Shown here: positions 5,920 through 11,274 of the stretch, in pieces
Layout of the letters: every line of letters begins with the position of its first letter
Position numbering within the stretch: the first letter of the stretch is position 1
NCBI GenBank assembly: GCA_019690055.1
Contig: JADGGF010000094.1
Location: forward strand, 1 to 11,274
Reading direction: 5' to 3'
From: Micromonosporaceae bacterium
Lineage (GTDB): Bacteria > Actinomycetota > Actinomycetes > Mycobacteriales > Micromonosporaceae
Length of the DNA stretch: 11,274 nucleotides
Position numbers and translations under genes: made by a program
The notes under the pieces: generated by a model
Seen by the model: only the letters and a program-made list of their open reading frames with translations
The model's database searches: none
Told to the model about the DNA's origin: nothing

Positions 5920-6572
5920 CCGCGGCGTCGGACACGCGTACCGTCGTGCACCTGCTGCGCCACGGCGAGGTGCACAACCCCACCAAGGTCCTCTATGGAC
6001 GGTTGCCCGGGTTCCGCCTCTCGCCCCTCGGCGAGCAGATGGCCGTGGCGGCGGCCAAGGCTCTGACCGGGCGGGACGTCACGGTCGTGGTCTCCAGCCC
6101 CCTCGAGCGAGCCCGGCAGACCGCCGAGCCGGTCGCGGCCCAGTTCGGGCTGTCGGTGGACATCGACGAGCGACTGATCGAGAGCGACAACTTCTTTGAA
6201 GGTAAGCGGGTCGGGGTGGGGGACGGCGCGTTGCGGGACCCGCGCAACTGGCACCACCTGCGCAACCCGTTCCGCCCCTCCTGGGGCGAGCCCTACGTCG
6301 AGGTCGCGGCCCGCATGCACGCGGCCCTGCTCGATGTCCGCCGCCGAGCCGAGGGGCACGAGGCGGTCTGCGTCTCCCACCAGCTGCCGATCTGGGTGCT
6401 GCGCCGGTACCTGGAGGGTCGCCGGCTCTGGCACGACCCGCGGCGGCGCGAGTGCGCCCTGGCCAGCCTCACCAGCATCCACTTCCGCGGCGAGTCCGTG
6501 GTCGACATCACGTACACCTCGCCCGCGGCTCACCTGATCGTCGGCACGGCGCGGACCGCGAAGGGGGCCTGA
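5916..6572 (+). CDS. Histidine phosphatase family protein (phosphoglycerate mutase-like)
   Basis: This 218-residue cytoplasmic protein carries the histidine phosphatase signature LLRHGE, with catalytic H16 after R15. The second conserved arginine lies in SSPLERARQTAEP, and the distal histidine is H155 in VCVSHQLPI. The family forms a phosphohistidine on the first histidine. Members act on phosphometabolites, nucleotides or phosphoproteins, and this sequence alone does not reveal the substrate. Phosphoglycerate mutase activity is unlikely given the context. The GTG start at 5916 overlaps the hemL stop (GTGA) and has TAAGGAG five bases upstream, so translation is probably coupled to hemL. Its stop overlaps the ATG of the TlpA-like gene by one base. 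The same gene occupies this place in mycobacteria (Rv0525), so a link to heme or cytochrome c formation is suggested but unproven. Confidence 0.9.
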   Translation: MTAASDTRTVVHLLRHGEVHNPTKVLYGRLPGFRLSPLGEQMAVAAAKALTGRDVTVVVSSPLERARQTAEPVAAQFGLSVDIDERLIESDNFFEGKRVGVGDGALRDPRNWHHLRNPFRPSWGEPYVEVAARMHAALLDVRRRAEGHEAVCVSHQLPIWVLRRYLEGRRLWHDPRRRECALASLTSIHFRGESVVDITYTSPAAHLIVGTARTAKGA

Positions 6573-7147
6573 TGCGCATGGGCCGGATCGTCGTCGCCGC
6601 TCCTGTCGTCCACCGCCGGTGGGTCGCCGTCGGCCTGCTCGCCGTCCTCGGGCTGCTCGCCGGCTGCGCCGGCCGCCCGGCGCCCGCGACCGCGCTGATC
6701 CAGGTCTTTGCACCGGCCGACCGACAGACCGCGCCCGAGCTGACCGGCGAGCTGCTCGACGGCAGCGGGACGTACGATCCCGCGACGCACGCCGGCCAAG
6801 TGCTCGTCGTCAATATCTGGGCGAGCTGGTGCGGCCCGTGCGTGGGCGAGGCGCCCGAGCTCGAGGCGGTCTACTCCGCGTACAAGGACCGCGGGGTGGC
6901 GTTCCTCGGCATCAACGTGCGCGACGAGCGGGACGCGGCCCGGGCCTTCGCCCGGCAGCACACGACGTACCCGTCGATCGTCGATCCGTCCTCGCGCCTG
7001 ATGCTCGGGTTCAATGTGCACCCGAACGCGATCCCGGCCACCATCGTGATCGACCGCCAAGGTCGCGTCGCCGCCATCGCCCAGAGCGCCATCGTGGCCT
7101 CCGAGCTCGAGCCGGTGGTGGTGGCCCTGCTCGAGGAGTCGAGCTGA
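6572..7147 (+). CDS. TlpA/ResA-like thioredoxin-fold lipoprotein
   Basis: This 191-residue extracytoplasmic thiol-disulfide protein probably reduces apocytochrome c cysteines before heme attachment. The N-terminus has arginines, a hydrophobic stretch (about 17-30) and the lipobox LAGC with C32, so the protein should be lipid-anchored on the outer face of the membrane. The thioredoxin fold follows: VLVVNIWASWCGPC places the redox cysteines at C87 and C90, and the cis-proline region is seen in HPNAIPATIVID. The ATG at 6572 overlaps the previous stop (TGATG) and has AAGGGGG at 6561-6567; an ATG two codons later (6578) is also possible. It corresponds in position to ResA in Bacillus and Rv0526 in M. 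tuberculosis. Its electrons would come from CcdA, encoded next. Confidence 0.92.
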   Translation: MRMGRIVVAAPVVHRRWVAVGLLAVLGLLAGCAGRPAPATALIQVFAPADRQTAPELTGELLDGSGTYDPATHAGQVLVVNIWASWCGPCVGEAPELEAVYSAYKDRGVAFLGINVRDERDAARAFARQHTTYPSIVDPSSRLMLGFNVHPNAIPATIVIDRQGRVAAIAQSAIVASELEPVVVALLEESS

Positions 7148-7196
7148 CATGCGTCGAGCGGACAGGGCTGAACAGTCCGGGCGAGTGGAGGCATAG

Positions 7197-7964
7197 GTGG
7201 GAGAGCAGTTCGCGGGGATCGCCCACAACGGGCCGCTGCTGCTCGCTGTGGTCGTTGCCGCGATCGCCGGTCTGGTCAGCTTCCTGTCACCGTGCATCCT
7301 GCCGCTCGTGCCCGGCTACCTGTCCTATGTGACCGGTCTGGCCGGGGCCGACCTCGACGCCGCGCTGCACCGGCCGTCCGCCGCCGCCCGGGGCCGCCTC
7401 GCGCTCGGGGTCCTCGGCTTCATTGTGGGATTTACGGCCGTCTTTACCCTGATGGGGATCTTCGCGTCGTCGGTGGGTGTCGCTCTGCTCGGCCACGAAC
7501 GGGTGATCCAGGCCGTGGCCGGGCTGCTCATCATCGGGCTCGGGCTGGCCTTCGCCGGCCTGATTCCCGGGTTGCAGCGCGAGTGGCGCATCCATCGGCT
7601 CCCGGCGGCCGGGCTGGCCAGCGCCCCGGTGCTCGGCGCGGTCTTCGCGATCTCCTGGGTGCCGTGCATCGGGCCGACGCTGGGCGCGGTCCTGACGCTC
7701 GCCGCCACCGAGGGGTCGGCCGGGCGGGCGGCCACGCTCACCGTCGCCTACTGCCTCGGTCTGGGCCTGCCGTTCCTCGCCTTCGCGCTCGGGTTCCGGC
7801 GGCTGCTCGGGCTGCGCCAGGCGATCCGGCGGCACAACGCCTGGGTGACGCGCATCGGCGGCGTGATGCTCGTGCTCGTCGGCCTGGCTCTGGTCACCGG
7901 GGTGTGGGACAGCCTCATGACCTGGTTCAAGGTGACGATCGGCCCCGGAACGGTGGCCCTGTGA
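7197..7964 (+). CDS. ccdA: Cytochrome c biogenesis protein CcdA (DsbD-like transmembrane reductase)
   Basis: This 255-residue integral membrane protein passes electrons from cytoplasmic thioredoxin to the extracytoplasmic TlpA/ResA-type protein. The two redox cysteines of the family are present: C33 in FLSPCILPLVPGY and C157 in SWVPCIGPTLG. About six membrane helices are visible, near residues 15-37, 69-90, 99-121, 138-160, 175-197 and 219-240. The GTG start at 7197 has GGAGG at 7187-7191, five bases upstream. The gap after the TlpA-like gene is 49 bases with no evident terminator. The length fits the short CcdA form rather than full DsbD, which has extra periplasmic domains. Confidence 0.95.
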   Translation: MGEQFAGIAHNGPLLLAVVVAAIAGLVSFLSPCILPLVPGYLSYVTGLAGADLDAALHRPSAAARGRLALGVLGFIVGFTAVFTLMGIFASSVGVALLGHERVIQAVAGLLIIGLGLAFAGLIPGLQREWRIHRLPAAGLASAPVLGAVFAISWVPCIGPTLGAVLTLAATEGSAGRAATLTVAYCLGLGLPFLAFALGFRRLLGLRQAIRRHNAWVTRIGGVMLVLVGLALVTGVWDSLMTWFKVTIGPGTVAL

Positions 7965-8004
7965 ACGGCCACACGATCGACCGGCCGCCGACAGGGGGTG
8001 ACTG

Positions 8005-9612
8005 GTGAGGTCGGTGCGGGCGTTCTGGCGGTGGCTCACCAGCATGCGCACCGCCCTGGTGCTGCTGCTGGTGCTGGCCATCGCGGCGGTGCCGGGCTCG
8101 ATCTTCCCCCAGCGCGCGGTCAGCCGCGAGGCGGTCGAGAAGTACATCGACGAGCATCCCGACCTGGCCCCGCTCCTCGATCGGCTGTGGGCCTTCGATG
8201 TCTACGCTTCGCCGTGGTTCTCCGCGGTCTACCTGCTGCTGTTCATCTCGCTGGTCGGGTGCCTGGTGCCGCGCCTGCGCCAGCACCTGGCGAACCTGGT
8301 CAAGCCTCCGCCGGACGCGCCGGCTCGGCTCGAGCGCCTGCCGCACAGCACGACCCGGGAGGTCGGTCAGGGCCCGACCGAGGCGGCACAGACCATACGG
8401 CTCGCGCTGCGGCGGTCGCAGTGGCGTACGGCCCTGCGGTCGCACGCCGACGGCACGGTCACGGTCGCCGCCGAGAAGGGGTACCTCAAGGAGACCGGCA
8501 ACCTGCTGTTCCACTTCGCCCTGCTGTCGCTGCTCGTGGGGCTCGCCTGGGGCGCCTGGTACGGCTGGCACGGCAACCGGCTGGTGGTGGCCGGCGAGGA
8601 GTTCTGCAACACGCTGCAGCAGTACGACGAGTACAGTCTGGGCGCGCGGACGTCGGGCGACCGCCTGCCGCCGTTCTGCGTCACGCTGCACGACTTCCAG
8701 GCCGAGTTCCTCGACACCGGCCAGCCGGCTCGCTATGTCGCGGATGTGTCCTATGTGGAGGACCTGGGCGAGGCGCCCCGGTCGTGGACGCTGCAGGTGA
8801 ACCATCCGCTGCGGCTGTCCGGCGCCAACGTCTACCTGATCGGGCACGGGTACGCCCCGGTGCTGCGCTACACCGACCAGTACGGCCAGGTGTTCACCAC
8901 CACCGTGCCGTTCCTGCCGGTCGACGGGATGCTCACCAGCGAGGGCGTGGCGAAGTTTCCGTACGCCAACGTGCCGCCCGGGCAGACGTCGACCGATCCG
9001 CCGGCTCAGCTCGGTCTGACCGGCGTCTACCAGCCGACCGCCAACCCCGAACCGGGGGTCCCTGCCTCGATCTTCCCGGCCGAACGCGACCCGGTGCTCA
9101 CGCTCACCGCCTGGCAGGGCGACCTCGGGCTGGGCAGCGGCGCCCCGCAGTCGGTCTACGCGCTGGACCAGCGGCAGATCGCCCTCGGCCGGCTGACGCA
9201 GGTCGGTACGGAGACCCTGCGGCCGGGCGAGAGCTGGACGCTGCCGGACGGGTCGACTGTGGAGTTCCTCGGCACCCGGCCGTGGATCACGGTGAGCGTC
9301 CGCCACGACCCGGGCCAGGGGCTCATGCTCTTCGGCGCGGGTGCGGTGCTGGTCGGGCTCATGGTGTCGCTGTCCGGCAAACGACGGCGGGTCTGGGCTC
9401 GGATCCGGCCCGCCGACGACGGCGGTAGCCTGATCACGCTCGGCGGGCTCGCCCGCACCGAGTACCCCGGCTTCGCGGACGAGTTCGCCCGCGTCGTGGC
9501 TCAGGTCGGCGGGGCGTCGCCGCCGGAGCGCGAACCGGCCGGCGTGAGTAACGCGGGCGTGCGAGAACGAGGAGCGTCGGCCAGGCCCGGAGTCGACGAA
9601 GCGAAGGATTAA
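8005..9612 (+). CDS. resB: Cytochrome c biogenesis protein ResB (Ccs1)
   Basis: ResB is one half of the System II heme handling and attachment complex, acting with CcsB. In this 535-residue protein I see membrane helices near residues 15-32, 70-88, 165-185 and 435-455, with a large extracytoplasmic domain between the third and fourth. SMRTALVLL and AVPGSIFPQ near the start are typical of actinobacterial ResB. H170 (LLFHFALL) and H281 (LIGHGYAP) are candidate heme ligands by family position. C201 and C225 in the soluble domain could form a disulfide. The GTG at 8005 has AGGGGG at 7993-7998, 40 bases after ccdA. The C-terminal tail of about 25 residues (from 9538) is low in complexity and encoded partly by a repeat that recurs just after the TAA stop. 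Confidence 0.93.
   Translation: MRSVRAFWRWLTSMRTALVLLLVLAIAAVPGSIFPQRAVSREAVEKYIDEHPDLAPLLDRLWAFDVYASPWFSAVYLLLFISLVGCLVPRLRQHLANLVKPPPDAPARLERLPHSTTREVGQGPTEAAQTIRLALRRSQWRTALRSHADGTVTVAAEKGYLKETGNLLFHFALLSLLVGLAWGAWYGWHGNRLVVAGEEFCNTLQQYDEYSLGARTSGDRLPPFCVTLHDFQAEFLDTGQPARYVADVSYVEDLGEAPRSWTLQVNHPLRLSGANVYLIGHGYAPVLRYTDQYGQVFTTTVPFLPVDGMLTSEGVAKFPYANVPPGQTSTDPPAQLGLTGVYQPTANPEPGVPASIFPAERDPVLTLTAWQGDLGLGSGAPQSVYALDQRQIALGRLTQVGTETLRPGESWTLPDGSTVEFLGTRPWITVSVRHDPGQGLMLFGAGAVLVGLMVSLSGKRRRVWARIRPADDGGSLITLGGLARTEYPGFADEFARVVAQVGGASPPEREPAGVSNAGVRERGASARPGVDEAKD
9568..9607 (+). repeat. Short direct repeat, copy a (resB 3' end)
   Basis: This 40-nt sequence begins CGAGGAGCGTC and ends GAAGCGAAGG. 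It matches 9622-9660 with four substitutions and one extra base. It encodes part of the ResB tail and ends three bases before the TAA stop codon's first base. Confidence 0.7.
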
Positions 9613-9621
9613 CAGCGAGCG

Positions 9622-9660
9622 CGAGGAGCGTCAGCGAGCCCCGCAGTCGCGAAGCGAAGG
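9622..9660 (+). repeat. Short direct repeat, copy b (resB-ccsB spacer)
   Basis: This 39-nt copy follows copy a at a spacing of 53-54 bases and fills most of the 58-base gap between resB and ccsB. Its 3' end (GAAGG, then GAAG) forms the likely ribosome site for ccsB. It resembles the AGCGAGCCCCGCAGTCGCGA type of dispersed repeat that I associate with Micromonosporaceae genomes (from memory, not searched). Confidence 0.7.
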
Positions 9661-9670
9661 GAAGAACGCA

Positions 9671-10726
9671 GTGGCTGAACTGTCCGACACGCTGCTGCTC
9701 GTGGCGGCGGTGATCTACGTCGCCGCGATGTTGGGATACCTCGTCGAGTTCGCCTTCGGGACTCGGGGCGCGGTGGCTCGGGTCGCCATGCGCCCGGCCC
9801 GGGAACTCGTCGCGGTCGGGGCGCCCGCGGGGGGCGGCGCGTTCGGTGTGGACATCGTCTCCCCGGTGCAGCCGGACCGGCCGGAGCGCGGTGGCGAAGC
9901 CACGCCCGGCCCGGGCCGTACGGGTGTGGCCGGCGCGATCGGGGTGGCGCTCACGGCGGTCGGATTGGCCGTGCACGTGGCGGTCCTGGTCACGCGCGGG
10001 ATGGCGGCGGGTCGGGTGCCGTGGGGCAACATGTACGAGTTCGTGGTGACGCTCACCGCGGTCTTCGCCCTCGGCTGGCTCGTGCTGCTCGCCACCCGTC
10101 CCTCGCTGCGCCCGCTCGGCGTGTTCGTGACCGGCGCCCAGGCGTTGCTGCTCGGCTTCGCCGGGCTTGTGCTGACCACGCCGGCGGCCCCACTCATGCC
10201 GGCCCTGCAGTCGGTCTGGCTGAAGATCCACGTGTCGGCCGCCGCCGCGGCGTCCGGCCTGCTGCTGCTCGCCTTCGTGCCGGCCGCGCTGTACCTGATC
10301 CGGACGGGGTACGACGCCCGGTCGGGCCCAGCCGCCGACGAATCAGCCGGCGACGAGGCACCGGCTCCTACCGCGGTCCGGTTCCCGTACAGCCTCGGGC
10401 GCGCCCTGCCCGCCGCGGACAGCCTGGAGCGGCTGGCGTTCCGGCTGCACGCGTTCGCGTTCCCGATCTGGACGCTGGCCATCATCTGCGGCGCGATCTG
10501 GGCCGAGTCGGCCTGGGGCCGCTACTGGGGCTGGGACCCGAAGGAGACCTGGTCGTTCATCTCCTGGGTCGCGTACGCCGCCTACCTGCACGCCCGGGCC
10601 ACCCCGAGCGTGAAGCGCACCACCGCGACCTGGTTCGCCGTGGCCGCCTGGCTCACGATGCTGATCAACCTCTATGTGATCAACTTCGTCGCCGTCGGCC
10701 TGCACTCCTACGCCGGCCTCGACTGA
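9671..10726 (+). CDS. ccsB: Cytochrome c biogenesis protein CcsB/CcsA (ResC, WWD-domain heme handling protein)
   Basis: This 351-residue polytopic membrane protein is the partner of ResB, exporting or presenting heme for attachment to CXXCH motifs of cytochromes c. The tryptophan-rich WWD motif is clear: W282, W286, W288 and D289, followed by PKETWSF. Flanking histidines typical of the family are H187 (LKIHVSA), H260 (LHAFAF) and H345 (GLHSYAG). About eight membrane helices are visible, at roughly 5-27, 95-117, 120-145, 150-172, 185-210, 260-280, 293-310 and 318-345. Residues 28-85 form a variable Pro/Gly-rich loop. The GTG at 9671 is preceded by AAGGGAAG (9657-9664), supplied by a direct repeat. 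It is the last gene of the run; the next gene is convergent, 45 bases away. Naming varies (CcsA, CcsB, ResC). Confidence 0.95.
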   Translation: MAELSDTLLLVAAVIYVAAMLGYLVEFAFGTRGAVARVAMRPARELVAVGAPAGGGAFGVDIVSPVQPDRPERGGEATPGPGRTGVAGAIGVALTAVGLAVHVAVLVTRGMAAGRVPWGNMYEFVVTLTAVFALGWLVLLATRPSLRPLGVFVTGAQALLLGFAGLVLTTPAAPLMPALQSVWLKIHVSAAAAASGLLLLAFVPAALYLIRTGYDARSGPAADESAGDEAPAPTAVRFPYSLGRALPAADSLERLAFRLHAFAFPIWTLAIICGAIWAESAWGRYWGWDPKETWSFISWVAYAAYLHARATPSVKRTTATWFAVAAWLTMLINLYVINFVAVGLHSYAGLD

Positions 10727-10731
10727 CCCAT

Positions 10732-10757
10732 CCTCGGGCCGCCCCACCGTGTCGAGG
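10732..10757 (+). terminator. Weak hairpin between ccsB and the convergent HTH gene
   Basis: CCTCG (10732-10736) and CGAGG (10753-10757) could pair around a 16-base loop, six bases after the ccsB stop. There is no T tract and the stem is short. The place is right for a bidirectional terminator, but the structural support is slight. Confidence 0.25.
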
Positions 10758-10771
10758 CCGGGCCCAGACCT

Positions 10772-11113
10772 TCAGGCCGGAGTCCGGTCATCCGCGTCCG
10801 GGTGGCCGGGCCGCCGGCCGGGGTCAGGCGGCTCGGCCGGAGGGCTCGGCCCGTCGGCGCGCCGACGGTCTCGTTGGGACCGCTGGGCCCTGGTCGCCCG
10901 CCGGCCCCGGTTGATGTCTTCCCGCGCCTGCGGGTTGAGGGCCTGGCGGATGGTCTCGCGGCTGTACCCGGTGACCCGCTGCAGGTCGACCGGCCGCCAG
11001 CCGGCCGCGTGAAAGGCACGCAGGCTCGCGTCCCGCTGCTCCAGCGCGGCCGTCCTGGTCGCCTCGTACGTGGCGACGACCTGGCGAAGGTCCTCCTCCG
11101 TGAACCCACCCAC
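10772..11113 (-). CDS. Small helix-turn-helix protein, probable DNA-binding regulator
   Basis: This 113-residue protein has a charged N-terminal helix (about 5-32). A helix-turn-helix-like segment follows at about 33-60: AFHAAGWRPVDLQRVTGYSRE, then TIRQAL. The TGYSRETIRQAL part reads as a turn plus recognition helix, as in many small actinobacterial HTH proteins. From about residue 65 it is rich in Arg, Pro and Asp and probably disordered. No effector domain is visible, so a role as a simple repressor or autoregulator is inference. The GTG at 11113 has no Shine-Dalgarno, but a -10-like TAGCAT ends six bases before it, fitting a leaderless message. A perfect 12-bp palindrome touches that -10. 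The gene is convergent with ccsB and divergent from a possible gene at 11258. Confidence 0.72.
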   Translation of the reverse strand: MGGFTEEDLRQVVATYEATRTAALEQRDASLRAFHAAGWRPVDLQRVTGYSRETIRQALNPQAREDINRGRRATRAQRSQRDRRRADGPSPPAEPPDPGRRPGHPDADDRTPA

Positions 11114-11119
11114 AGGAGA

Positions 11120-11125
11120 ATGCTA
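11120..11125 (-). promoter_or_regulatory. Possible -10 element of the HTH gene
   Basis: On the minus strand TAGCAT (11125 to 11120) matches TAnnnT. Six bases separate it from the GTG at 11113, so transcription would begin at the start codon. No clear -35 is seen upstream. Confidence 0.5.
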
Positions 11126-11134
11126 GCCGGCTAG
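11123..11134. promoter_or_regulatory. Perfect 12-bp palindrome, candidate operator
   Basis: CTAGCCGGCTAG is its own reverse complement and overlaps the first bases of the HTH gene's -10 element. A third GGCTAG half site lies at 11143-11148. CTAG is usually scarce in high-GC genomes, so three within 26 bases is notable. Binding by the adjacent HTH protein would block its own promoter; that link is inference. Confidence 0.5.
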
Positions 11135-11180
11135 GCCAAGCGGGCTAGTGCGCAGGTTGGGCGTAGGGCGGTCGGGGGTT

Positions 11181-11201
11181 GGCACCCTTCCTGCGTGTGC
11201 C
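11181..11201. promoter_or_regulatory. Inverted repeat in the divergent intergenic region
   Basis: GGCAC (11181-11185) and GTGCC (11197-11201) form a 5-bp inverted repeat around 11 bases, in the 144-base gap between the HTH gene and the next start codon. It may be a regulator site or chance. Confidence 0.2.
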
Positions 11202-11257
11202 GTGTCGGGACGGGGGGTCGCGCGGGGCGGCCGGACGGGTTGGCAGACTGATCACTC

Positions 11258-11274
11258 ATGGCGGTGCCCCGGTT
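11258..11274 (+). CDS. Possible start of the next gene (partial)
   Basis: An ATG at 11258 opens a frame reading MAVPR up to the window edge. There is no Shine-Dalgarno. A CAGACT at 11244-11249 could be a -10 element eight bases upstream, which would suit a leaderless start. Five codons cannot identify a product, and the call rests mainly on position after a divergent promoter region. Confidence 0.35.

Noticed and set aside
7927..9306. Minus-strand open frame of 459 codons opposite resB
   Set aside because: It is rich in Arg, Gln and Pro, has no motif, and runs opposite a clear resB.
7998..9428. Plus-strand open frame of 476 codons overlapping resB
   Set aside because: It overlaps resB in another frame with strongly biased Arg/Ala/Gly content; the resB frame has the membrane helices and family motifs.
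11186..11192. CCTTCCTG in the last intergenic region as a third copy of the hairpin repeat
   Set aside because: Only about eight bases match the element end, with no partner arm nearby.
1..11274. A novel defence, mobile or biosynthetic system
   Set aside because: All sizeable genes belong to known housekeeping families in a conserved order. No integrase, transposase, toxin-antitoxin pair, CRISPR repeat, tRNA or rRNA was seen.

Overview
The window is chromosomal DNA from a high-GC actinobacterium. Codon third positions are almost all G or C, GTG starts are common, and two start codons look leaderless. The gene order hemL, histidine phosphatase, TlpA-like lipoprotein, ccdA, resB, ccsB matches the conserved actinobacterial cluster known in Mycobacterium tuberculosis as hemL-Rv0525-Rv0526-ccdA-Rv0528-ccsA. 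The repeats resemble those I associate with Micromonosporaceae, but that family placement is inference.

Layout. Positions 1-2074 (+) hold the last codons of an unidentified gene, an F420/flavin-dependent luciferase-like oxidoreductase and a short (no ACT domain) threonine/serine dehydratase. Positions 2123-4408 (-) hold a PtrB-type prolyl oligopeptidase (oligopeptidase B family), convergent with the dehydratase and divergent from hemL. Positions 4495-10726 (+) form a compact run: glutamate-1-semialdehyde aminomutase (tetrapyrrole precursor synthesis), a histidine phosphatase, then a System II cytochrome c maturation set. In that set, the TlpA/ResA-like thioredoxin and CcdA carry reducing power across the membrane, and ResB with CcsB deliver and attach heme. 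A small helix-turn-helix protein gene lies at 10772-11113 (-). A divergent promoter region follows, and the first codons of a possible further gene begin at 11258 (+).

The gene content is ordinary housekeeping. The unusual signal lies in repeats that enter coding sequence. A 56-nt element with a strong imperfect hairpin occurs twice, at 2090-2145 and 3673-3728. One copy ends ptrB, supplying its last codons and stop, and probably acts as the terminator between convergent genes. The other lies inside ptrB, in frame, and encodes 19 residues. All four differences between the copies keep the hairpin intact. Separately, HemL and ResB carry repeat-encoded C-terminal tails. The small HTH gene has a perfect 12-bp palindrome touching its predicted -10 element, suggesting autoregulation. 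I see no phage, IS element, CRISPR array, RNA gene or defence system.
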